Source of the DNA: CAWJMD01 sp963845675 | Lineage (GTDB): Bacteria; Actinomycetota; Actinomycetes; Actinomycetales; CAWJMD01 | Direction: 5' to 3' | DNA length: 64,000 nt | Assembly (NCBI GenBank): GCA_963845675.1 | Contig: CAWJSX010000002.1 | Location: 1 to 64,000, forward strand | Part shown: positions 20,527 through 30,156 of the stretch, in pieces | Layout: every line of letters starts with the position of its first letter | Numbering within the stretch: position 1 is the first letter of the stretch | Notes under the pieces: generated by a model | The model's input: only the letters and a program-made list of their open reading frames with translations | What the model was told of the DNA's origin: nothing | The model's database searches: none | Program-made: the position numbers and the translations under genes

Positions 20527-23500
20527 ATGCACGCAGACCTCTCTCGCCGGACGTTCGACGCGGCCGACACCTATCGCTGCGTCGTGCTGCAGCAGGGACG
20601 CGTACTCGTGGACGCGGACTGGAACGAGCAGACGGAGATCACCGCGCACCACGACGAGGTCCGCACGCTCGACGTCGTGGGGCGTTGTGGCGGGCCGGCC
20701 CCGGAGCCCGGCGTGAGCGGGGTCGCGGCACTCGGTCCGTTCGCGGTGGTCGCCGCCGACGGGACGGTCCCGGACGACGTGACGTCCCCCGCCGCGTGGG
20801 ACGACCTGCGGATCACACCGGGCAGGTACTACGTGGACGGCGTGCTGGCCGAGAGCATCGGGCCGGGCCGGACGGGCGGTGCGCCGGACGCCAACGGATG
20901 GCCGCTCGCCGACCAGCCTCACCTGGCCACGATCGGCTCCGGGGACGACGCATCTGCGGGCCTGCCCGAGCCGGCCGGCGCCGCGGACGGCGACCGCTAC
21001 GCGCTGCTCCTCGACGTGTGGTCCCACCACGTGACCCCGGACGAGGACCCAGCGCTCCTGGAGCCGGCCCTGGGCGGCCCCGACACCGCGACGCGGGTGC
21101 AGACGGTCTGGCAGGTCCGCGCGGAGCCGCTGGCGGCCGGGGGAGGTGCCGCGCCGCAGTGCTCCGACGTGTCCGCGACGGCGGCCGTGCCGCGTACGCC
21201 GAGACGGATGGTGGCCTCTCTGACGGCTGCCGGGACCTCGAGCGACCCGTGCCAGATCACCTCCTCGGGCGGTTACGAGCGACTGGAGAACCAGCTCTAC
21301 CGGGTGCAGATCCACAGCGCCGCAGCCGGTTCCCCCGCCACGTTCGTGTGGTCCCGCGACAACGGCACGGTCGTGGCGGGGCTGTCCGGCCTCGCTCTGG
21401 ACACCGACGGCACGGGCACCGGCACGCTCACGCTGGACCGGCTCGGCCGCGACGAGGAGCTGTCGTTCGCGGCCGGTCAGCTGGTGGAGGTCACCAGCGC
21501 CGACCTGCAGCTGCGCGGCGTCGCGGGCTTCCTCGCCACGGCCGGCACCCCCGTCCTCGTGCTGGACGCCGGCGGCTCGTCGTCGTCCCTCGACCTGCCG
21601 GTGACCTGGCTCGCCGATGCGCCGGTGAGCCGCGATGCGCTGGGGGAGGCGCCGATCGTGCGGAGGTGGGACGGCGGGCCGACGGGCCTGGTGCCCTCTG
21701 GTGGGTCGGCGGGCGACGCGATCCGGCTCGAGAGTGGCATCGAGGTGGCCTTCCCGGCCGGCGGCGACGCCCGGACGGGCGACTACTGGCTGGTCCCGGC
21801 ACGCACGGTGCGGATGGCGTACGGGCTGACCCAGCTGGCCGGGACCATCGAGTGGCCGCCCGGCGGGCGGGGGGACCCGGCGCAGCCCCCGGTCGGGCCT
21901 CAGCACCACCGGGCGCCGCTGGCGATCGTGCGTCGCGTGGGATCGGCCGGGACCGGCGGGTGGGTACGCGAATCGGACTGCCGGCTGCTCTTCCCGCCGC
22001 TGACCGAGCAGGTCACCATCGACCTGGTCGGAGGCGACGGGCAGGAGGCGATGCCCGGATCGCCTCTGCCGCAGCCGGTCCGGGTCGCCGTCCGCAACGG
22101 AGCCCGTGCCGTGCCGGGTGCACGCCTCTCGGTGGACGGCGGCAGCGGCACCGTGGCAGGACCGGCGGCGACCGGTGCGGACGGCGTCGCCGCGTTCACC
22201 TGGACCCTGGACCCCGCTGGGCCCACGACGCAGACGCTGACCGTCCGGCGGCTCGACGATCACGACCAGGCGGTCGACGTGGCTGTGGTGGCGACCGGAC
22301 GGCTGAGCGTGGCACGCGAGGTCGCGTGGACCCCGCCCCGCGACTGCGAGGCATTCGCCCGCAGCCGTACCGTCCAGGACGCGCTGACCCGGCTCATCGG
22401 CACCCGCGACCTGCGCCTGCTCGGGGGCGACGGACAGGAGGTCTCGGTCGCTGGACGCGTGCTGCCGCAACCGGTCCGGGTCGGAGTGGACAGCCCGTGC
22501 GGGCCGGTAGCCGGGATCGAGGTGGTCGCCCTGTCGGGAGGCCTCGGCACGGAAGCCGGGCTGGTCGCCGAGGCGGTCGAGGGTCAGCCCCGACCGGACA
22601 CCCTCACCGGCACCGGGGCCGACGCGAAGGCGCGGGTGAGCACTGGCCCGGACGGCGTCGCCGCCTTCTGGTGGCAGCCGGAGTTCGGGGATGACCGCTC
22701 CGCCGTGCTCGAGGTGCTGGCCGACCCCAGCACCGATCCCTCGATCCGCGTCAGCGCCCAGCTCGACGAGTCGGGAGGGCGCACGCCCGGGGTGCACGTC
22801 GTTGGGACCACATGGCGCACGGGCCGCCCGTTCCCGAACGACAGCCACATCGGCGCGGAGGACCTCGTCTCAGGCGTCGAGGTGGCGTTCGACCGAGGAG
22901 TTCTGCCCGACTCGCTGGTGGACAAGCCGGTGGTCCGCGTGCGGCTGGAGCTGCCGTGGCCGCTCGGTGAGGAGGCAGGGCCCTGGAACGTGGACGGGCC
23001 CATCGGGTACCGCGACGTCCTGCTGGCGGGCTCGCTCGAGACCGATGGCAAGACGCTGGTCTGGTCTCCGCATGACCAGGTCGCTGCGTGGCTGAAGGAC
23101 CCGCTCTGGGACGTGCTGGCCCAGCACGGCTGGGAGCCGCCGATCGTCGGCTGGTTCGAGATCTACGGGTGGGCGGTGGTGGCGAGCGGCGAGGAGCGCG
23201 GGCATCTCAACGGTCATGCGGACGCCGTGATCGCGGGTGGCCGGACTCGCCTGGTCGATGCCCACCGACGACGAGGTGACCGGCGGGATCTTCCGGCAGT
23301 GGTTCCAGGTCAGCCGGGACGTGGACCGGGCGCTCCTCACCGTGCCGGACGTCTCCGGCCGGACCCTGCCCGTCGCGACCCGCACCATTCAGGCCGCCGG
23401 CCTGGTCGTCGCGGCCGTGAAGGAAGAGCCCCACCCTGTCGTGCGCGCCAAGCTGGTCATCCGCACCGACCCCCAGGCCGACGCGCAGGTCGGCGACGGG

Positions 23501-23539
23501 ACCGGCGTCGTCGTGGTGGTCTCGAGCGGTCGGGTGTGA
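20527..23539 (+). CDS. DUF6519 protein with Ig-like and PASTA-like domains, frameshifted
   Basis: About 1003 residues if one extra base near 23245 is ignored. The N-terminal half (MHADLSRRTFDAADTYRCVV, LVDADWNEQTEITAHHDEVR, VWSHHVTPDEDPALLEPALG, ENQLYRVQIHS) is the DUF6519 family common in eCIS and tail clusters. Two Ig-like blocks follow, both introduced by LLGGDGQEV or LVGGDGQEA. The last 90 residues, reached only after the frame change, contain VPDVSGRTLPVATRTIQAAG, a PASTA-like motif that in other proteins binds peptidoglycan or beta-lactams. This suggests a peripheral, cell-envelope-contacting structural protein, which is an inference. It has a strong GGAG upstream of the ATG. Confidence 0.75.
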
Positions 23540-23564
23540 CCGGAGTAGGAGGGAACACCAAACC

Positions 23565-24329
23565 GTGGTCGAGGCACTCCGCGTCGAGAGCGCACACTCG
23601 TCCGCCGAGCGGCGCGCAGGTGCGGCCGCCGACCAAGCCGTCACCGGGGGTCCTATTCCCGCGTCGGCAGCGAACTATGACGGCCAGCGCCTGGGTCGCA
23701 ACACGCGGACGGCGTTCGAGGCCCGGCTCGGACACGATCTGTCCAGGGTCAGGATCCATGCCGGGCCCCGCGCAGCGGCCTTGACACAGCTCCTGCAGGC
23801 TCGGGCGGCGACCCTCGGAAGAGACGTGTTCTTCGGTGCCGGGGAGTACCGGCCGGGCACGCCCGCCGGTGACCGGCTGTTGGCCCACGAACTCGTTCAC
23901 ACCGTGGACCCACAAGCCGACCCTGACGCCCTATACCGCCAACCCCAGACCGGTGGTGTCTACGACCTGTTGCCAGACGCGATCCGGGCGATCGTCCGCC
24001 AGGCGTTCCGCGTGGAGGTAAGGCTGGCCCGCTCTGACCTCGCGAACGTGGTGGCGGCGGTCGACGTGGCGGAGCGGCAGACCGTCGCGGGGCTGACCGC
24101 CACCCTCCCCACGGTCGTGTCATCGTCGGTGGGCGGCGTGGTGCACCTGTACGCCGACTCCGTTCGATCTGTCATCAATGCGGCGGACAGCGTGCTCAAG
24201 GGTGAGCAGGAGCTCTCGACAGTCGACATCGACGGCATCCTCGACGACGCGGGTCTGCAGGCGGACTGGCTCGCCCTCACCGAGAGGCGCCGCAGGGCCT
24301 CGAGCACCTCGTCCGGTGCGATCTGGTAG
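23565..24329 (+). CDS. DUF4157 (eCIS core domain) cargo protein 1
   Basis: 254 residues, GTG start with AGGAGG eleven bases upstream. Residues 45-113 carry the eCIS core domain: FEARLGHDLSRVRIHAGPRA, FFGAGEYRPGTPAGDRLLAH and HELVH (108-112), an HExxH metalloprotease-like motif. This domain marks proteins loaded into eCIS particles. The rest (VYDLLPDAIRAIVRQAFRVE, then LADSVRSVINAADSVLKGEQ-like helices) has no family I recognise. The last 20 or so residues (TERRRRASSTSSGAIW) are read antisense to a VapC remnant, so the original C-terminus was probably replaced by a recombination junction near 24285. It is the last gene of the plus operon. Confidence 0.8.
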   Translation: MVEALRVESAHSSAERRAGAAADQAVTGGPIPASAANYDGQRLGRNTRTAFEARLGHDLSRVRIHAGPRAAALTQLLQARAATLGRDVFFGAGEYRPGTPAGDRLLAHELVHTVDPQADPDALYRQPQTGGVYDLLPDAIRAIVRQAFRVEVRLARSDLANVVAAVDVAERQTVAGLTATLPTVVSSSVGGVVHLYADSVRSVINAADSVLKGEQELSTVDIDGILDDAGLQADWLALTERRRRASSTSSGAIW

Positions 24330-24640
24330 CCGACCACGCGAGGGTTGGCCATCAGCCTCAGATACGCGGTCTCGGTCACCGGGGCGTCGCCCACGCGTCG
24401 ACGCCCGTAACCGTTCGGTCGCTCCGCCGTGGTGCAGATGGGTGGGCAGGCTCAAAGGAAGCAGGACGTTGACGTCGATCAGGAAGGTGGTCGCCGGGTC
24501 GCCGTGTCGTCATCGCGGTGCTGCGCGCCCAGCTCATCGGTCACCGTCGGCGCGCCGGGCCGTGGGGTGAAGGCGGGAACCCTGACGGGCCGGACTGCGC
24601 GGGCACCCGGAGGCCCTGCCGCATCATCCCGGACACTGCA
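24290..24640 (-). pseudogene. vapC: vapBC toxin-antitoxin remnant
   Basis: On the minus strand an antitoxin-like tail reads SGMMRQGLRVPAQSGPSG and then, shifted, VPAFTPRPGAPTVTDELG, as in VapB proteins encoded before PIN-domain toxins. It is followed by the PIN start TFLIDVNVLLPLSLPTHLHH and, after another shift, GDAPVTETAYLRLMANPRVV and GYQIAPDEVLEALRRL. DVNVLL and the VTETAYLRLM block are typical of VapC ribonucleases. The C-terminal third, with the last acidic residues, is missing, and frames change at least twice. It fills the space between the two convergent effector genes and defines a recombination junction. Confidence 0.7.
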
Positions 24641-24665
24641 GCGGTCAGCGAGATACCGCGCTCCC

Positions 24666-26972
24666 TCAGAGAACGCCCTCAGCCGGCAGGGCGAGGGCGC
24701 GCCTGAGCGCAGGACCGAGGACCTCGGGCTGGGCGATGCCGCCTACGGCGTCGTAGGTCGAAACCCAGAAGGCCGTTCCGGCCGAGAACTCCTCTGGGAC
24801 TGCGTAGTGGGTGAACCGGTCACCGAGTGCATTCCCCAGGTCTTGGAGACGTCCCAGCAGCGCCCGGTACCCTGCGGCTCCGGAGCTATGGCCCGCCGCT
24901 CTCAACGCCGAGTCGGCCACCATGTCGTGCAGAGCGTGCGTGATGGCGCTGTGAGGATCTCGGAGCAGCGCGTAGTCCACGATCATGTCTCCGGTCCTGA
25001 TGACTCCGTCCATGAAGGCGTCGTGATCGATCACGCCGCCCGGCGCCGGGACGGGGACGGCGTCGCCTCCACGCACGAGCTGCGCGACGTCGCTGCCCTC
25101 TCTCGTCACGATCTCCACCACCCCCCTACCGGCCGCCGCGGCCTCCTGACGGATGGCCAACACGTACGCGGCAATCTCCCGCTGCAGCGTGGAACGGACT
25201 CCGAGACCGGCGAGCCGCTCTGCCTCCTGCGCGATCTGAGCAGGTGTGAAGGACACCACTCGCTCCTGCAGCCTGCGCGCAGCATCGGCGAACGCGACAG
25301 GGTTACGGAACGCGGTGTCGACCACTGCGGTCTGGTCGACGATGTCCTGCATCAGACGTGACCCGCGCAACTCGACGAGCCGGTTCAGGACGTCGCGGCT
25401 CGCACTCTGATCCGGTGTCGCGCCATTGCGTCGAAGGAGCTCGGCGGTGGCCGGGTTCGCAGGGTCCAGCTCGGCGGCCACCCGGCGCTGGACCTCCACG
25501 GGGTCGACATTCCTCCCGCGGCGAGCGATGGCCTGCGTGACCTCGTCCAGGTCGTCGGCGGAATCGGCGAGTTCGTCGCCGGTCCTGCCGAAGACGCGCT
25601 TGGCCTCCTCGATTGCCTTCGGCATCCACTCGGCAGCGAGCTTCTTCATTGTCGCCAACGTGTCCAGGAGCGAGGCGAGGGCGGACGAGGCCAGCGCCGA
25701 CAGATGGGTGATCGCCAGTTCGAGGAACTCCCCGAACTTTGTGATTGCCCACGGACCCCAGACAGAGGCCTTGGCAAGGAGTTCGGCGATGCCAGCCCTC
25801 GCCATGTCGACCGACATCCATCCCGCGCCGAGGAGTCGCCGGAACGCGGAGCTGACGATGTCAACGGCGGTTCCGGAGACCTTCCCCATCCCCTTGACCG
25901 TGAGTTTCGCCGCCCCTTTGACGGCGGAGCCAAACGACGGGAAGAGACCGATCAACGTGAGGACGACAGCGAACCACCACCCAATGGTGAGCAGCTTCTT
26001 CGGGTCCGTGACGCCGTGGAACAGGTTGCCGAGAAGGTCCTCCACATCGGCCGCCTGGTCGACGCCCGGGATCAGGCTGAGCAGGGTGCGCAACACGATG
26101 GCCAGCGCGGTGGGGTCCTCTACGAAGTCCCCGGCCAGGGTGTCGACCACCGTCTCGCCGAGGTACCACAGCACCGAGGCAGCCAGATCGACAACACCCA
26201 GCTTGCGGAGCTCGTGGAAGACGTGCCCGCCGAAGGCGACCTGGCGCATCAGGCCCGGGTATCGCGCCTGGAGCTCGCCGAACAGAGCGGTGACGTGGGA
26301 GCGGTCCAGCTGCTCGGTGACGACGAGGTACTCGGCGACCTTCTGTGCGCCTTCCTGGTCCTGCTGCGGGTCGTCCGAGGCGAGGACGAGCTGCTCGAGC
26401 CGGTGGATGATCCGCTCGGTCAGGTCAGGAGGCAGCACCAGGGCGGGCGCCTCGGGACCGGGCGCCAGGGACGGTTCGACCGCTGCCGGGGTCTTGAGGG
26501 CCCGCCGCAGCGGGGACACCGGCCCCTCTGCCCGGGACTGCACGGTGTGGGTCAACTCGTGGGCCAGGAGCTGTAAACCCGCGGTCGTGCTCGGTGGCGG
26601 TGCCGAGGACCCGAGCACGACGCGCGGGCCCTGCGTGAACGCCACGGCCCCCAGCGATCGGGCCGCCGCATCGGCCGTGGGCCCCGAGTGGATGCGGACG
26701 GTCCCCAGGTCGTGCCGTAGGCGCGACTCCATGAGCCGGCGCGTAGCGCCGTCCAGCGGCTGTCCCGGCGCCGCGAGCACGCTGTCAACGGCGGGGACGG
26801 TCACCAGGCGGTCACTGTGGCCAGTGGCCGATGCGAGATCCGCCGTGACGGGGCCCAGTCGCGCCGCGACCAGGTTGGCGCCCTGCTCATCCGCGCCCTC
26901 GGGCCGGCTCACCTCGCGGGTTCGCGCCAAGCCCGTCGGTGGCCGCGCGGCAACGTCCCGGCTGGCCGTCAC
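24666..26972 (-). CDS. DUF4157 effector 2, large polymorphic-toxin-like protein
   Basis: 768 residues; GTG at 26972 overlaps the stop of the ATPase gene (GTGA). Residues 66-146 are the eCIS core domain (GQPLDGATRRLMESRLRHDL, TVRIHSGPTADAAARSLGAV, AFTQG, HELTH at 138-142). A Pro-rich linker and a helical region follow, then a hydrophobic block (about 327-355) with KKLLTIGWWFAVVLTLIGLF, resembling the hydrophobic pre-toxin segments of polymorphic toxins. The last 200 residues contain DYALLRDPHSAITHALHDMV and a His-rich pattern that I do not recognise; this is the likely toxic or catalytic module. No separate immunity gene is evident. It is the terminal gene of the sheath operon. Confidence 0.82.
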   Translation of the reverse strand: MTASRDVAARPPTGLARTREVSRPEGADEQGANLVAARLGPVTADLASATGHSDRLVTVPAVDSVLAAPGQPLDGATRRLMESRLRHDLGTVRIHSGPTADAAARSLGAVAFTQGPRVVLGSSAPPPSTTAGLQLLAHELTHTVQSRAEGPVSPLRRALKTPAAVEPSLAPGPEAPALVLPPDLTERIIHRLEQLVLASDDPQQDQEGAQKVAEYLVVTEQLDRSHVTALFGELQARYPGLMRQVAFGGHVFHELRKLGVVDLAASVLWYLGETVVDTLAGDFVEDPTALAIVLRTLLSLIPGVDQAADVEDLLGNLFHGVTDPKKLLTIGWWFAVVLTLIGLFPSFGSAVKGAAKLTVKGMGKVSGTAVDIVSSAFRRLLGAGWMSVDMARAGIAELLAKASVWGPWAITKFGEFLELAITHLSALASSALASLLDTLATMKKLAAEWMPKAIEEAKRVFGRTGDELADSADDLDEVTQAIARRGRNVDPVEVQRRVAAELDPANPATAELLRRNGATPDQSASRDVLNRLVELRGSRLMQDIVDQTAVVDTAFRNPVAFADAARRLQERVVSFTPAQIAQEAERLAGLGVRSTLQREIAAYVLAIRQEAAAAGRGVVEIVTREGSDVAQLVRGGDAVPVPAPGGVIDHDAFMDGVIRTGDMIVDYALLRDPHSAITHALHDMVADSALRAAGHSSGAAGYRALLGRLQDLGNALGDRFTHYAVPEEFSAGTAFWVSTYDAVGGIAQPEVLGPALRRALALPAEGVL

Positions 26973-28912
26973 GGTCGGCCACGTGAGGAGATCTCGGTGC
27001 GTCCGGTCTTGGCCAGCTCCCACCGCGCCGCCGTCCGCACGTGCTCGTCCTCCACCGATCCGGTCTCGGCGGCAAGAAACGCGGCGGTCAGAGCGATCGC
27101 GGCGACCCCGCCACCCGTGACGTCGATGTCCGCCAACCGTCGCCGGTCGAGCTCCCCGACCGGCGTCGTAGCTGGAAACGCCTTGCCCCACAACGACTCC
27201 CGTTGAGCGGGGTCCGGATACGGGAACGTGACGATCGAGGCCAGCCTGCGTGTGAACGCCGGATCCAACGAGGCCCGAGCGTTGGTGGTCAGGATGGCCA
27301 GCCCGCGGAACTCCTCCATCCGCTGCAACAGGTAGCCGACCTCGAGGTTGGCGTAGCGGTCGTGACTGTCGCGGACCGTCGTCCGCTTGCCGAACAGGGT
27401 GTCGGCCTCGTCGAACAGCAGCACCGCACCGCCGTCCTCGGCGGCGTCGAAGACCCGGCGCAGGTGCTTCTCGGTCTGCCCGATCCACTTGCTGACCACC
27501 TGGCTGAGGTCGACGTGCACAAGGTCGAGGTCCAGGTCCCGAGCGATCACCTCCGCGGCCATCGTCTTGCCTGTGCCGCTCGGACCGGCGAACAACGCCG
27601 TCGACCCCAACCCGCGTGACGTCCGCTCGGCGAACCCCCAGTCGTCGAGGACGGTGGACCGGTGCCGCACCGCCGCGACCAGCGCCCGCAGCTGGGCCAG
27701 CATGGGTTCGGGGAGCACCAGGTCCTCCCAGCCCGCCCGCGGGGTCCGCACGGTGGCCAGCGCGCCCAGACCGGCGCGGGCCCGGCCCCGGCAGGCCTCC
27801 CACAGGCGCGCACCGGCGGCGACGTCGCGAGCGGCCACCTCGACGTCGTCCAGGGCGAGGTCGAAGACTCCCGCCGCAATGTCCGTTTCCTCGTGAGGCA
27901 CCGGGCAACCGGCCCGGCGGAGCACGGAGGCGAACACCTCCCGCCGCTCAGCCACGCCGACCCGGCCGACCGCGACGTCTACCGCGTCAGGTGGCTGCTC
28001 GCCGTCCACCGCCGACGTCAGTACGGCCACCGGCCCTTCAAGTCCGGCTACCACCCTGGCCGTCTCGATCGCGTCCTCCGGCCGCGCGTCAGTCAGGTCG
28101 ACCGCCCAGGCCACCCCGGCCAGGACGGTTTCGCGCTCCATCCGGCGCAGCATCCGCTCGCGCTCGACCACGTCACCCGCCAGGTCGCGGGCCGCGACCA
28201 GCAGCACCTTCAGTCCGACCCGGTCGGCGGCGGCAGCCACCACGGCATTCACGTTGGCCCGCTGCGGGCCGTGCGCCACCACCGGACGGCTCAGACGCCA
28301 CGCGGAGACGACGGTCTCGGCCGCCGCGCCGAGGGATGCCGGCAGCCAGTCGGGGGGTTCGAGGACTCTCGTCACCGCCGCCAGATGCTCGTCGAGGTGA
28401 CCGGCGCCGGCCAGGTGGTGCAGCACCCGCTCGTCGACCACGAGGGGGCTGCGCGTGGGGCTGAGCGGGTCGAGCAGCCGCACGAGCGACCAGCGCCGCA
28501 ACGGGCCGGGCGGGGTCAGTGCGCTCCAGTGGGCGTCGGGCAGCATGGCCAGCGCCGTCCCGAACGTGAGCCGTGGCCCGCCACCGGCCGCGACCAGCTC
28601 GTCGGCCACCGCCGCCACCAGCTCGGGCCCGGCCGCCAGCAGCAGCACGGACCGCTCGAAGACGGTGAGCCCGAACCCCTCGGTCAGCTCGTCCAGGGTG
28701 CTGCGCCCGTCGAGGCGCTCGGTCGCGGCGTCCAGCGTGGCGTTCGCCTCGACCAGCAGGGCGCCCTTCGAACCGTCGCCCTCACCCACGTCGTGGGACG
28801 CGTCGCGTGCGCCGCCCGCCGCGCGAAGCCGGGCCCTCAGGACCCCGAGTTCGGCCACGACCACGTCGCGGTTGGCGAGCTCGCGCTCGCGCGGAGTCGG
28901 TGCCGCGGTCAC
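26969..28912 (-). CDS. AAA+ ATPase of the injection system (Afp15-like)
   Basis: 647 residues. The N-terminal 400 residues include a degenerate winged-helix/AAA half (ELTEGFGLTVFERSVLLLAA, then AVLTSAVDG). The C-terminal AAA domain has Walker A GPSGTGKT (443-450), Walker B VLLFDEAD (about 493-500), sensor-like LAILTTNAR and the arginine-finger region FTRRLASIVTFPYPD. eCIS clusters nearly always encode such an ATPase, needed for particle assembly or cargo handling (Afp15/Pvc15). Start and stop overlap the flanking genes, so stoichiometry is probably set by coupled translation. Confidence 0.88.
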   Translation of the reverse strand: MTAAPTPRERELANRDVVVAELGVLRARLRAAGGARDASHDVGEGDGSKGALLVEANATLDAATERLDGRSTLDELTEGFGLTVFERSVLLLAAGPELVAAVADELVAAGGGPRLTFGTALAMLPDAHWSALTPPGPLRRWSLVRLLDPLSPTRSPLVVDERVLHHLAGAGHLDEHLAAVTRVLEPPDWLPASLGAAAETVVSAWRLSRPVVAHGPQRANVNAVVAAAADRVGLKVLLVAARDLAGDVVERERMLRRMERETVLAGVAWAVDLTDARPEDAIETARVVAGLEGPVAVLTSAVDGEQPPDAVDVAVGRVGVAERREVFASVLRRAGCPVPHEETDIAAGVFDLALDDVEVAARDVAAGARLWEACRGRARAGLGALATVRTPRAGWEDLVLPEPMLAQLRALVAAVRHRSTVLDDWGFAERTSRGLGSTALFAGPSGTGKTMAAEVIARDLDLDLVHVDLSQVVSKWIGQTEKHLRRVFDAAEDGGAVLLFDEADTLFGKRTTVRDSHDRYANLEVGYLLQRMEEFRGLAILTTNARASLDPAFTRRLASIVTFPYPDPAQRESLWGKAFPATTPVGELDRRRLADIDVTGGGVAAIALTAAFLAAETGSVEDEHVRTAARWELAKTGRTEISSRGRP

Positions 28913-30156
28913 GTCAGCCTCAGCAGCGGCTCGCCGTAGGTCTCGCCGACCAGACGAGGGAGGCTGTCCGCGCCGTCCACGACCAGCCGGACCAGCCAGT
29001 CGCCGTCAGCGATCGACGCACGTGCGAGGACAACGGTCGGCGACGGTTCGGCACCGGCGGTCACCGGCGTCAGGGAGAAGGCCAGCCGCACCCGCCCGTC
29101 GGCCGTGCCGAGCGGCGCCAGCGTCACCGTGGCCCGCTGCCCGGGGAACAGCGGAGGGCGCACGGTGAGGGTCACCTCTGTCGCGGAGGCGGCGACGCCG
29201 GTGACGTCAGGGCGGACCAGCACCGGCACCGAGTTCGACCGCCCCACGACGCGGGACGGCGGCTCCTCGGCCGGCCCAGGCACCGAGCGGTGTGCCACGT
29301 GCACGGCATGCACCCCGGCCGGGACGGCATCTCCCACCGTCACCCCGAGCCGGGCTGCCGTGGCGCCGTCGGCCGGCGTGAGCTCGACCGGCCCCACCCG
29401 CACGGCCGTCACCGATCCCAGCAAGCCCGTCCCCGTCAGCGTGATCACCGACCCGGCGACGACGGCTGAGCCCGGCGGGTCGGTGAGCACCTCCGCAAGC
29501 ACCGGCGGCTCGATGGGCGCCACCCCCATCACCCGCTCCCGCACCGGCAGGGCCACGTGCGGGACGAGGTCCGGCTCGATCAGGACGACGGTGGCCGCGT
29601 AGGTGGCTGACAGCAGGTACGGCGTGCCCAGGGTCCCCCACAGCCGCGACTCGTCCTCGAGCGACAGCGTCTCCGGGGAGACCTTCACCAGCTCGACCTG
29701 CTCGGCCAGGTCGGCGGCCGACAGGAACGCGGTGGGGGTGTCGTCGGCGTACTCCTCCAGCGCGTAGGCGACCACGTCGCGGCCGAGGACCGGCGTGACC
29801 GCCAGCGCCAGCACCGCCCGGGCGAGCAGCCGCTGCGCGTCGAGCTCGGCGTCGTCGCCGGTGCAGCTGACCAGGTAGTGCAGATCCAGAGCGGCGACCG
29901 GCCGCCGGGCCAGGGCCCCCGCGCCGGTGCGTGTCGGCAGGTCGGTGAGGTTCCAGGCGTGGTTTGGCGTGACGCGGTACAGGAAGACGTTGATCCCCTT
30001 GGGCAGCTCCCCTCCCTCGGCCGGGACCAGCTGGCCAGGGTGCAGCGTGGTCACACTCGCCGAGCCGACCGGGCCGGGCTGTGGCCCGCCGAGCGCCTGG
30101 TCGAGGAGGTGGCGCAGCGTCGACGTGACGGCGGCGATCGCCAGGGTGTTGCTCAT
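28909..30156 (-). CDS. DUF4255 (Pvc16-type) tail terminator with C-terminal Ig-like domains
   Basis: 415 residues. The first 190 residues are the DUF4255/Pvc16 N-terminal domain: AAVTSTLRHLLDQALGG, VTTLHPGQLVP, GINVFLYRVTPNHAWNLTDL, LDLHYLVSCTGDDAELDAQR, and WGTLGTPYLLSATYAATVVL. In Afp/PVC this protein caps the tube and sheath to set length. The C-terminal half has IPT/Ig-like strands (GSVITLTGTGLLGSVTAVRV) not present in the shortest homologues. The ATG overlaps the upstream stop. Confidence 0.87.
   Translation of the reverse strand: MSNTLAIAAVTSTLRHLLDQALGGPQPGPVGSASVTTLHPGQLVPAEGGELPKGINVFLYRVTPNHAWNLTDLPTRTGAGALARRPVAALDLHYLVSCTGDDAELDAQRLLARAVLALAVTPVLGRDVVAYALEEYADDTPTAFLSAADLAEQVELVKVSPETLSLEDESRLWGTLGTPYLLSATYAATVVLIEPDLVPHVALPVRERVMGVAPIEPPVLAEVLTDPPGSAVVAGSVITLTGTGLLGSVTAVRVGPVELTPADGATAARLGVTVGDAVPAGVHAVHVAHRSVPGPAEEPPSRVVGRSNSVPVLVRPDVTGVAASATEVTLTVRPPLFPGQRATVTLAPLGTADGRVRLAFSLTPVTAGAEPSPTVVLARASIADGDWLVRLVVDGADSLPRLVGETYGEPLLRLT

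Noticed and set aside
24666..27908. A continuous 1080-residue minus-strand frame
   Set aside because: The part upstream of 26972 is an out-of-frame shadow of the AAA+ ATPase gene; the real protein starts at the GTG overlapping the ATPase stop.
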